Assembly: GCF_009730915.1 (NCBI RefSeq)
Contig: NC_052488.1
Location: 23,535,868 to 23,599,867, forward strand
Reading direction: 5' to 3'
Length of the DNA: 64,000 nucleotides
Source of the DNA: Dioscorea cayenensis subsp. rotundata
Taxonomy: Eukaryota > Streptophyta > Magnoliopsida > Dioscoreales > Dioscoreaceae
The notes below the pieces were generated by a model that was not told where the DNA came from, ran no database searches, and saw nothing but the letters and a program-made list of their open reading frames with translations. Shown here piece after piece: positions 1-10,099 of the stretch (its first letter is position 1; each line of letters begins with the position of its first letter). Both the position numbers and the translations under genes were made by a program.

Positions 1-913
1 AATAGAAAGAGTAGAGATATTTCTGGAAGAGCTTGAGAGAGGGAAGAAGAGCAGGAGAAGAGAAGTGGAGGAGCAGGAGAAGGGAGAGGAGGAGCGAAAG
101 AGGGAAGAAGAGATGGAAACCAATATTCTTTTGCTCAGTACCCTCTAGCTCTACTCTTGTTGCCTCGGCATCTTCTCGTTCTATTATTGCACTGGTAACC
201 GAGAACAAGCGATGGTGATGTTTATGTCCCCATGAAGCTCGTTATGTGGTAACCATGAATACCGAGATTTTTAGCTCTATAGTTGCTTGAGTGAAAAAAA
301 TATTTACATGGAGCGTTTTTCACCTGGGCGAGGTCGTATGCGAGGTGAGAAGGGAGGTATGGGTTTACGAGGGGTTTGCGGCGTATGATGATGCCCGTGC
401 GGTCCTTAACTATGGTGCGGCGGTTGAAGCGATGGGCAAGGAAAGGTTGAACCGCGAGAAACCGTAGACAAGGATGAGGTTCGATGAGGCGTATGAGGAC
501 TTGTGAATAGTAGAATAATACAGTTTTGTATTATCGTTTGTGTGCTTGAGATGTTTGAATTCTACATGTATTTCGAGTATGATGTATTCCTACTTGTGAA
601 TAAGAAGTTGCTTTTTCTTACGGATTGTGGAAAATACAAGATTATTTTTATTGTATGAGTTTTGGAAGTGAGGAAGCCGGAGAAACACGGCGGAAAGAGT
701 CTTTGTATCTAGTGTATAACACCGTATAAGAGGAATCGACTTCACTTTGATCATCAGCAGATACTTGGACATCCTAATACAGTATTGTTATTTACTGTTG
801 AACAGATTTGGAACAAGAGAACAGGTCTTGGAACAAGTAATGAAATTCAGTGATATCAGATTTATACATGCTAAGGAAATTTCGAGGACGAAATTTTCTT
901 AAGGGGGAAGGAT
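1..913 (+). mobile_element. 3' internal end of a Ty3/gypsy LTR retrotransposon
   Basis: The stretch ends in a block typical of plant Ty3/gypsy chromoviruses: a 'ttcgaggacgaaatttt' motif at about 878-898, then a purine tract, then an LTR starting TGTAATACCC. Integrase and chromodomain coding should lie upstream of the window; no long polyprotein frame is visible here. The first 110 bases are purine-rich and encode a low-complexity Arg/Glu stretch. The element is on + because the purine tract precedes the LTR. The class is known from the shape of this 3' end; the exact lineage is an inference. Confidence 0.75.
899..913 (+). other. polypurine tract of the gypsy element
   Basis: A run of A and G (aagggggaagga) lies immediately upstream of the TGTAATACCC that opens the 3' LTR. 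This is the expected place for the plus-strand primer of reverse transcription. Confidence 0.75.
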
Positions 914-3900
914 TGTAATACCCTGAACCTTTAGATATCTGTTGGAAAATATATTCAGGGTATTACTACAGTTGCAGTAAGAATTTTCTACAGAGTAATC
1001 TTGTTGAGAAACCCCAAGTGGACAGAACAAGGACTTAAGTGTAAAAGTTTTTAAAAGATTTTGGGTTAAAGAGTAATAGAAAAAGGATTGATATAAAAAT
1101 ATTTACGGAAACCAAGGACTGAAAGGTAAGGCGGTAGGGACCTTTTTTTGAAATATTGTGTTATACTTCAGGGACCATTGGATAATTTTAAAGGACCTTT
1201 TTGAGAATACTATTTCATAATTCAGGGGACTATTTGTGAGTTTTTCAGGGACTCTTTTGTAAGAAATTATATTTCTAGGGACTGAAATTGAATTTCAGCT
1301 GAATCATAAGTTGGAGAAAAAAATCTAGAGTTGATGGTCTTCTTCATCTCCTACTCATTCATACACTTCTGATAACCGGGAGAGATTAAAAAAATGAAAA
1401 AAATGAAAAATGAAAAGGAAAATGGGAGAGCTTGAAGGAGTTTGGAGCTTGGAGAATCTTGGGAGAAAAGTTCAGTCGGGAGTGTTTGCTTTAACTTGGT
1501 AAGAGTTTTATTTGGTTGAAATAATGCATGATATTTGGTTGAAATGAACTTGAGCAACCATGCTAAATCTTAGCTTGTTTTTATGAGTTTAGCTTGGTTT
1601 TGAATGGTAAAAGCATGGTTTATTGTTGATTGATGATGAATCTTGAAGTTGTTTGGAAAAAAATCTTGTATTTGAGTTGAATTTTGTTTAAAATGGAGGA
1701 TGAGATTTTTCGGTTTCTTTGTGGCGTTCTTGTATGTACGAGATTAAAATTTAGTTTAGTTAATTAAATTGATGATTATGATGATTAAGGTGTTAATGAT
1801 GATTGTTGGATTGAAATGGGTTGAGTTAGTCCAATTGATTTGATTTGATCAAACCAAGTTGAATTGATTTGAGTTGGTTGAGTTGAGTTGATTTGGTTGA
1901 GTTGGGGCTTGATCAAATCGAGTTGAGATAGGGTTGGGTTTGGTTCGAGTTGATTTTTGGGTTAAGGGTTTTTGGACTGAACCAGAGTTGGTTCAATGGA
2001 TTTTGAATAAGAATTGAGTTGGTTCGAGCTGGTTCAGTTTGATTGAGTTTGGTTCAGTGGAATTAAGCTTGGTTCAGTGCAATTGAGAACTTGGTTCGAT
2101 GGAATTGAGATTGGTTCGATTGGTTTAGGCGTGTTTACGTCTAAATTGAAATTTGGTTTTAAATGCGATTGAAGGCAGGTTGGATTTGTGCGAGGTTGGA
2201 TTTTAACCGATTGGAGTGAGTGGGCCCGATAGAGTCTATTATTGTTTATAGTATTTTATTTTGGGTTTTAAATGTGTTATTTATTTTTTTATATTATTAT
2301 TACATGTTGGGTGTTGTTCGGGTCTTGGGAAGGGAGTTCGAGTCTAGCAAGGAACCCAAGGACACGGAGTGAGTTGGTAGTGGCTATTATTTAATTGATT
2401 AATTATTATTATTTTGAAATAATTGTTTAATAACTAGTATTTTGGAAATAATTATTTAAGTATTCATTTTATCATGTTTAATTTGCGTATAAGGTTAAAA
2501 TATATGTATATTTACTTGCCGTTGATGTTCCTGACAATCGTATTGATACATCAGTTTCGTATAATTATACATATTTGTGAATAGTGAAAATACATGTATA
2601 TGTGATTTAATTATTAATTCATGTATTTATTTTTTTGATGGTTATATATGCTTTTGATTTGGAATGATTTGTGAAATCATGTGAAGCGTTTTAAAATGTT
2701 TTCTGAAACAATATTTGTGGAATTGGTTTTCATTCACTGGAATAGGAATGGTATCGTGGATCTGGATTTTCTTGGTTTTATGCGTTGTTATACTTTTGAC
2801 ATTGGGACTTTGTGGAAATGATGTTTATTTTCGTGATGTGAATGCTTGTCTCGGATAAGGACCATGTGATGTGATTTACTCTGATTGTATTATTGCTACA
2901 TTTACGTATTGGTTTTGGATGGTGACGGCGGGCTAAGGCCCGACTCTGCGATGAGTGGGTCCCCGCAGGGCCCGACCTTTAGAGGTGGCGTGGTGGACTC
3001 GAGTGTTGATTTGTCGAGATCGGTGGGAGGCGTAGAGCCACGATTGGATGATACGATCGGGATCCGGAGTCGCACCGGGGACCCGGTGGGCCGACGTCGA
3101 GGTTATGAAGCCTTGGCGGCTCCCAACCTAGTCGCTGACGGCTAAGTGGGGAGAGTTTTTCAGTGTGGAATTGAGAATGGTTTTTATATTACTTGTTATT
3201 TTGGGTTGTGATGAGGCGAGCCATTGTCATGCCTCTTAGGGAGGCGATCTCTCACGACAATTTGGATTTCTCTAGAAAATTGATTTGATATTGATTTGTG
3301 ATGAATTTATGTTTTCAAAAGTTCTTTAAAAAAATGTATTTTGCTAGAATTACGGTATTTTTGGAAAAGTTGGAAAATTATTTGAAAAAAGTTGATATTT
3401 ATATACTTTATATATCTTGTATTTGAGTATTTGAAATTATTAAACCACTCTAGACCAATTTGAATGTCTTTGTAAGCTGAGGGAGCAGAGACCCTAGATT
3501 GACTGTTCAAGTTTAGAGCTAGTCGGGGGGTTAAGTCCAAAAGCTGCGATGGGTCCCATACTTTTCTTTATATTTGTTGGTATCGTGATCTTGTAGCGGT
3601 TGTACCCCAAATTTGAGTTATTATATTTGTTGTATTTACGTATTTGAATCCTACGAGTTGGTGTAAAAGTTGTAAATTGTAATTTGTAAGTCGATTTGGT
3701 TTTCGAGAGGTGTCGGGGTTTCGAGTTAAAAAGGAATTTTTAACTGATGGGTGCCACATTTACCTCGGTAGAAGGGGTGGGTGTGACAAGGATCATGTGA
3801 TTTGATTTATACAGATTGTATTATTGCTACATTTACATGTTGGTTTTGGATGGTGACGGGCCTGAGGCCCGACTACTGCGATAGTGGATCCCCACGGGCG

Positions 3901-4708
3901 GCCTTTAGAGGTGGTGTGGTGGACCTGAGTGTTGATTTGTCGGATCGGTGGGAGGCGTAGAGCCACGATTGGATGATACATCGGGATCCGGGGGTCGCCA
4001 CACGGGGACCGGTGGGCCAACGTCGAAGGTTATGAAGACCTTGGCGGCTCCCAACCTAATCGACGGCGGCTAAGTGGGGAGAGTTTTCCAGTGCTGGAAT
4101 TGAGAATGGTTTTATATTACTTGTTATTTTTGGGTTGTGAGGAGGGCGAAGCCCATCTGTCAGCTCTTGGGAGGCGGGCTCTCACAACAATTTGGATTTT
4201 TCTTAGAAAATTGATTTGATATTGATTTGTGATGAATTTATGTTTCAAAAGTTCTTTAAAAATGTATTTTGCTAGAATTCTGGTATTTTGGAAAAGTTGA
4301 AAAATTATTTGAGAAGTTGATATTTATATATTTTATATATACTGTATTTGAATATTTGAAATTATTAAGCCACTATCGACTAACTAGATGTCTCTGTAGC
4401 TGCAGGGAGCAAGACCCTAGATTGCCTGTTCAAGTTTAGAGCTAGTCAGGGTTAAGTCCAAGACTGCGAGTGGGTCCCATACTTTTCTTTATATTTGTTG
4501 GTATCGTGATCTTGTAGCGGTTGTACCCGCAAATTTGAGTTATTATATTTGTTGTATTTATGTATTTGAATCCTGCAGTTGGTGTAAAGTTGTAAATTGT
4601 AATTTGTAAGCCTGATTTGGTTTCTGAGAGGTGTCAGTTTTCCAGTTAAAAAGAAATTTTTAACTGATGGGTGCCACATTTACCTCGGTAGAAGGGGTGG
4701 GTGTGACA
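914..4708 (+). repeat. 3' LTR of the gypsy element, enlarged by an internal tandem duplication
   Basis: It begins TGTAATACCC right after the polypurine tract. The LTR-like end 'gggtgtgaca' occurs twice, at 3788 and again at 4708, because the last ~925 bases are duplicated in tandem. An unduplicated LTR would be about 2875 bp (914-3788). Positions 1800-2130 are rich in TTGAGTTGG-type short repeats. At 4709 the sequence passes directly into LINE coding sequence, so 4708 is taken as the outer edge of the inserted element. The left LTR and the left target-site copy are outside the window. Confidence 0.75.
2857..4708 (+). repeat. two-unit tandem duplication in the LTR (2857-3787 and 3788-4708)
   Basis: Both units open with an 'aaggaYcatgtgat' block, share the GC-rich 'gatggtgacggg...gcccgac' core and the 'ttttgctagaatt' segment, and close with the same ~38 bases ending 'gggtgtgaca'. 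They are about 931 and 921 bp long and differ by many single-base indels and substitutions, so the duplication is not recent. Short reading frames in these units are not genes. Confidence 0.85.
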
Positions 4709-7700
4709 GAGAGGCTCTTCTTTTTTTGCCTCACTCTAACCCCATGCATGCTTTTGCGCATTTACTTTCTCGTGTTCGGTCTAATGTTATTTCTTGGAAG
4801 CACAGGGGCCTTAACTCTATCGAGACTAGTATCAACAGAGTTGAGTTGGAAATTCAGGAGGCTGAAGCCTTGGATTCACTGTACTGCAATGACAGCAACT
4901 TGGTAAACATCCTTTCTTCTCTTTACAATAAACTTGCTGCCCTTCAACGTCAAAACTCTTCTAAATGGGCTCAGCGAGCTCGTCACATGTGGGTTCAATG
5001 CGGTGATCTGAACACTAGTTTTTTTCATAATTCTATTCGTAGTCGTAATCACCAAAATACCATCTCTTTTATCTCTGATATCGACGAGAATTATTACTCT
5101 GAGCACAAGGATATTGAAAATATTTTCAGTAATTTTTTTTACTAACCTTTAGTCTGAAACTTTAGTTAACTCTGTCTTTGAATTAGTTCAAGCGCTCCCC
5201 GATGACCTTCCGACTATCTCCCATGATGATGGTGAGTCTTTGCTTGCGGAGGTTTCCAAAAAGGAAGTTGTCTATGCACTCAAATCTCTCCCCTCTGGTA
5301 AGAGCCCTGGTCCTGACGGGTTAAATTCTGAATTTTATTGCTTCTTCTGGAATGAATTAGGAGACTCTCTTTTTGAGGCTATTTCTTATTTTTTCAATAA
5401 CTCTGTTATCCCGAATTCTTGGGGCCAGACTTTTATTACTTTTGTGCCCAAAAAACCTAATCCTCAATCTGTCACTGATTTTAGACCTATCTCCCTATGT
5501 AATGTTTGCTACAAAATTATTGCTAAAATCCTTGCCAACCGGATTAAGAATGTGCTTCCCAAAATTATTGGTCGTGAGCAATGTGGTTTTGTCTCCAATC
5601 GCAGCCCCTTTGATAACATCATTGCTCTTCAAGAGGTGGTTCATTCTATGGATTGAGATACTAAGAACCCCCCTAGGATGCTAGTGAAACTAGATATTGA
5701 AAAAGCCTATGATACCTTGAGTTGGAATACAATTCTTGCCACCCTTCACCGGATGAACTTCCCTAGTAGATGGATCTCCTGGATCAAAGCCTGCATTTCT
5801 TCTGCTTCTTTCTCCTTTCTGATTAACCGTCAACCTTCTCCTTGGATTAAATCCTCTAGGGGTCTTCGTCAGGGAGATCCCTTATCTTCATATCTTTTCA
5901 TCATAGTTGCTCAAAATCTTACAGCCTTGTTGAATTTTGCTTTGAGACAGAACATGATACCTGGCTTCAATCCTGCTCTTAATAGAAACTTCAACCATCT
6001 TATGTATGCGGATGATTTAATTCTTATTACTCATGCGACTAGAAAGTCTGCTCGTAATATTAACTTGTGTTTCTCCATTTACGAACGACTCACTGGTCAA
6101 CGCGCTAATAAGTCTAAGTCTGATATTTACTTCCTTTCTAGATTTAACCACAGACTTCGCCATAGCATTTGTAGGATCTTGGGTTTTACCACTGGTTCAT
6201 TCCCTTTTACTTATCTTGGAATTTCTATCTCTCCTAAAAGATTAGCCTTGTCCAACTTTTCTAGGATGCTTGACAAAACTAAGAGAATTTTATCCAACTG
6301 GAGCCACTCTAAAATATCTATGGCTGGTAAAACTATTCTCATTAATTCAATTCTGATGTCAATTCCGGTGTATTACTTGTCAGTTTATCCTGTTCCTGAT
6401 TCGATTTTGGATGGCATTACTAAAGCTGCTAGGGCGTTTTTCTGGTCTAAGGGTGGCAATAGAAAAGGCATGAACTCGGTTAATTGGACAGATATTACTC
6501 TTGGTCACTCTAAGGGGGGTCTCTCGATCTGTAATTTGCACGCTTCGAAAATTTCTCTTATGGCCAAGAATGTCCTTAGTTATTTAAACCATCATGATGC
6601 CATTTGGGTGGACATTCTCATCAACAAATATGGTATTGTCAACTTTTGGACTGATTCCATTCCATCCAATTGCTCTTAGTTCTTTCGATGCCTATGCTAT
6701 AATGCTAATCTCATTAAGCCTCATCTCTGGCTGTATCACATTAATCCCAACCTTACTGATATTATGTTTCACCCTTGGTATTTTGAAATTCTAATGGCTT
6801 TCAAACCCACCTATCTTAATATGAATGCCAATCTGGAATTGTTAAGTATCTCTGATCTCCTCATTGATAATGCTTGGAATATGAACTTGTTACATGATAT
6901 GTTTGGAGATTTTCTTAACTTTGATTATCTCACTTCTGACAAATCTAGCCACTGTGATGGTAATTGGTGGGTTTGGTATCCTAAATCCAAAAATCACAGG
7001 TTAACCTTCATGGTCTATACCCATTTCAATGGGGCGGTTAATAATATAGATCCCTGGGTTGGCTGGCGATTTTTATGGCGTCTTAAAATTGCTTCTCGAC
7101 CCAAACATTTCTTCTGGCTACTCCTCCATAATGGGATCAAAACATATGATTACCTTTACAGATTGAATCTGGGTCCTCAATCTCTTTGCAGATTTTGCAA
7201 TCTTGATTTCGAAACTGCTGAGCATCTCTTCAACTCTTGCCCCAAAGCTCAAACGACCTGGTTCTTGATTAGCAACTTCATTGGCAAGCAAATTCATTTT
7301 CATGATGGTTTCTCTAATGGAAACTGGCTCTGCCCTTCCAACCCTGATCTCAATATCTTTGACCAATCGATTATTGTTGCTACTGCTTGGCTTCTGTGGA
7401 AAGCTAGATGCAATCTCATCTTCCAATTTGAAGTCCCCGATTTTAACTCCATCGCGATCCGGGCTATTAATCACGTTAGGGAGTACTCTCACTCTTATCC
7501 TTCTCAATCTGGTAGATAGATGATCCTTAATAATTTTACTTATATTGACAACCCTTTTCTCTTCATCTCCTCTAGGGGAAGCTGTGGAACCAGATCTTAT
7601 GGCGCTGGGTTCTATTTGATATCTGCTAATTCCCAGCTCCTTTGTGCAGGTTGCTGCAACATCATTGCTGAATCTCCAATTGAAGCTGAGGCTTTGGCTC

Positions 7701-8195
7701 TTATTGCGGCACTTGGAAGTCTTCAGGCGTCGGATCATCAAATCAAAACTATCTTTACGGCCAACCATGATCTTCACTCTACAATCACTGCTTAGCTTTA
7801 CTCTCATCATGATTGGAGAATCAATCCTCTTATAACCAATATCACCGGATTACTGAGTTTGTTTTGGTGGCACCGACTATCTTCACCACGCCTCTCGATT
7901 GGTTATCTCTTGCGATCCGGTTTGGCCCTCCTTGGTATTAATTCTCATATTCTCACCCTTTTTCATCAAGGCAGGGACCTTCCATATTGGTTGATGAAGC
8001 TTTTTCGTCGCCTTGGTGTTAGCTTGTAATCTGTTCTTTTCACTGTCTTTGTTTCTGTGTTTTCTTTTTATTTATCGTCGTGTTTTTGTTTTTGTTGTGG
8101 CTTTTGGGCCTGGCTTGTAACTTGACCTTATTTGTATTTTTGTTTCTTTTTATTAATAAATTAGCTCCGGAGCTCTTTCCCTCAAAAAGTGTGTT
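4709..8195 (+). mobile_element. LINE-A: non-LTR retrotransposon, 5' part cut off by the gypsy insertion
   Basis: The segment carries ORF2 sequence for reverse transcriptase, a zinc-binding RVT domain and an RNase-H-like end. An untranslated tail of about 165 bases follows, ending in a short A run after 'ctctttccctcaaaaa'. The left edge coincides with the outer end of the gypsy LTR and lies within coding sequence. The LINE therefore was there first and its 5' half should lie beyond the gypsy element, outside the window. Its 3' tail differs from that of the LINE family at 41-64 kb, so it is a separate family. No right-hand target duplication can be tested without the left end. Confidence 0.85.
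4711..8029 (+). pseudogene. LINE-A ORF2 (reverse transcriptase, zf-RVT, RNase H), decayed
   Basis: The frame at 4711-5142 (pre-RT linker) shifts at an 8-T run (5133-5140). From there to the final TAA at 8027-8029 a single frame holds every domain. It is broken only by in-frame stops at 5150 (TAG), 5654 (TGA), 6677 (TAG), 7517 (TAG) and 7793 (TAG). Visible motifs are SLPSGKSPGPDG near 5290, DFRPISLCN near 5480, the finger/palm KLDIEKAYD near 5684, GLRQGDPLS near 5860, and the catalytic YADD near 6004. The zf-RVT core lies at about 7060-7250 (FWLLLHNGI, then CRFC and AEHLFNSCP). The RNase-H-like tail with EAEALALIAAL runs to LMKLFRRLGVSL. It would copy its own RNA at a nicked target site. The upstream endonuclease is missing. 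The protein is not functional as it stands. Confidence 0.88.
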
Positions 8196-8579
8196 TCCTA
8201 TATGCTTGCAAACATAAGCTTAGTAAAAAAAAAACATACACTCCGTTTAGACCAACATATTAATAAGGAAAGATGATTCAATTTAACAACCCAAACATAA
8301 CCAAAAGGCAGCAGTAATTAGATAATTTACATTAGTATCTATCTCGCAGAAATGCCTTCAACTCCAAGTTTATCTTGAGTTAATAAATCAATTTCATTCA
8401 AGATGAAATCCCATTCACACATGACGCATCCAATTAAGCAAGCAAAAACTTTCGTAGTCACATAGGAGAATCATTATGTAACAAAAACACCAAATGATAT
8501 TTTAACGAACAAGCAACCCATTAGATTGTAGTAACCTAGCAAATGAAATAAAAGCAGTTACACCAAAATTAGGTTACTA
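8196..8579. other. non-coding, AT-rich, no feature seen
   Basis: This is the sequence between the LINE-A tail and a possible minus-strand exon. I see no repeat boundary and no reading frame of note. Confidence 0.4.
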
Positions 8580-8724
8580 TCAATTAACGGTGAAAGGATG
8601 AAGATTACAATTTCTCCTGCAGTAGCTAGCTAGGCTGAACTTGATGCTGCGAATGGATGCATCAAAGACAATTGGAGATGAAAGATCTGGCTGTATATCT
8701 TCAACAGTGGCCCGCAAGTTGCAT
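8580..8724 (-). CDS. possible orphan terminal exon, unknown protein
   Basis: On the minus strand a strong acceptor (a long T/G-rich tract ending in 'tttatttag' at 8725) opens a 47-codon frame. It includes RATVEDIQPDLSSPIVFD and ends in TGA at 8580-8582. The composition is more protein-like than its AT-rich surroundings. I do not recognise the family and found no convincing upstream exon; a short open stretch ending SCMERIDRSQ lies at about 8780-8835. It could be the last exon of a decayed gene or chance. Confidence 0.22.
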
Positions 8725-8947
8725 CTAAATAAAAAACAAAAAACAAAACAAAAGTAAAACCAAGAGTAGATAATAGAGTAAAACATTAAACAACTGACTT
8801 CTATCAATCCTTTCCATGCAACTCCGCCATCCAATCACCAATAACAAAGTTTTGTGTAAATATGTTATCATGCAAGTAATATTTCTTCAAATTTATTATT
8901 TTTTATTTATTAAGAAATGTGTAACAATTAAGTTCACTATTTATTTT

Positions 8948-9257
8948 GGTATAATACCCGAATTGGTCTCTCTACTTTTCTCTCTCTTCTTTTTTGGTCT
9001 CTCTACTCAAAAATGCTCCCAAATAGTCTCTCTAATTTTAAAAATGGTTTTACTTAGTCCCTTCTACTCTAAAATAGTTTAGGCCAATTATTGGCTGTAT
9101 TTTTAAAAATAGAGTGACTAGATGAGAAGATATTAAAGGTAAATAGACTAAATTGAGTCATTTTTAAGAGTAGAGGGATTAGTGGGACGCATTTCTGAGT
9201 AGAGGGACTAAAAAAGAAGAGAAATAAAAGTAGAGGGACAAATTTAGGTATTATACC
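8948..9257. mobile_element. 310-bp Mutator-type MITE with 9-bp target duplication
   Basis: The termini are inverted: GGTATAATACC at the left and its complement GGTATTATACC at the right. The arms pair far inward (left 'tctctctacttttctctctcttcttttttggt', right complement 'tccctctacttttatttctcttcttttttagt'), so most of the element folds on itself. The flanks carry a 9-bp direct repeat ATTTATTTT (8939-8947 and 9258-9266). Nine-base duplications and long terminal inverted repeats are the hallmark of Mutator-like elements. No transposase is encoded. Reading frames on both strands here only reflect the fold-back. Confidence 0.88.
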
Positions 9258-9862
9258 ATTTATTTTTATAAATATTTCTAAAATCATCAATACAGAGAAC
9301 AAATAACATTTCTCAAGGCTCATCACATGCAAACCAGCCAATGGTTGCTTTAAAGCCAGGTAGAGACATATCTGGTTTTATTCCATTATTCTTTAGCATT
9401 CTTGAACTAACTTGGATTTTTTTATATTTTTCCGGGAAGTTTTTTTTGTTGATGAATTCTTAGTTTTAACACAACATTATTTCTAAAATTTTGATTATAT
9501 GAGTAGATGAAGATTAATAAAATGAAACCATCAAAATTAACTTGTGTTTCACACATTTTATTCACTGATGGGTATTAATAATTATCTCAATTAATACAGT
9601 GTTGCTCAATTAGTATTTGTGCTTAATTTGCTTCCTATATTAATCTCTATGCATGTACTTTGTAGTAATCTTTATTTGTGATTAATTTTGCTTCTTATTT
9701 TTAATCTTTTTGTATCTTCTTTGGACTCATTTTTTTGTTATAAATTTAGATAATTTATTATGCGTATAAAAGATTTTTTTATAAGTATTCCACGCATCCT
9801 CACTTTACACATTCAAGTTCCGTCAGTGTAGGCACCCATGCTTATAATAAATGTCTGTGATG
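9258..9862. other. non-coding AT-rich stretch
   Basis: I see no gene, tandem repeat or paired termini. It separates the MITE from the promoter-like block. Confidence 0.4.
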
Positions 9863-10031
9863 ATGGGCCAGTGCTAATTATCTATTTTCTTTGGTGCATG
9901 TATCCAAAGTTTCATATAAAGAAAAATTATCAACAAATTCCCAATGGGCCGACGTCCCATTTGTAGGGACTAAGCCAGCTAACCATGGGCCCCATTTTCC
10001 CGGCTCCATCGTTGAAAAGCTTGTATAAATA
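9863..10031 (+). promoter_or_regulatory. promoter-like block: three ATGGGCC motifs and a TATA box
   Basis: ATGGGCC occurs at 9863, 9944 and 9985 (the last as ATGGGCCCCAT). The second is part of the near-palindrome ATGGGCCGACGTCCCAT with an ACGT core. TATAAATA follows at 10024-10031. TGGGCC-type site II elements are known TCP targets in plant housekeeping promoters. Downstream, instead of a gene, the satellite array starts within about 80 bases; only a 15-codon frame (MAAALALQKTTEIIA) lies at 10033. It may be an orphaned promoter. Confidence 0.25.
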
Positions 10032-10099
10032 AATGGCAGCAGCTCTTGCTCTTCAAAAGACAACCGAGATAATAGCTTGATCTCAATCTTCAAAAAGTT

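Noticed and set aside
2885..3145. GC-rich 86-codon open frame in the gypsy LTR
   Set aside because: It lies wholly inside the LTR, and the tandem copy at about 3815-4070 breaks it with indels, so it is not conserved as protein.
7118..7810. 230-codon open frame on the minus strand
   Set aside because: It is antisense to LINE-A zf-RVT and RNase-H coding sequence, which has clear motifs on the plus strand.
9069..9341. Minus-strand open frame of 90 codons
   Set aside because: It is generated by the right arm of the fold-back MITE.
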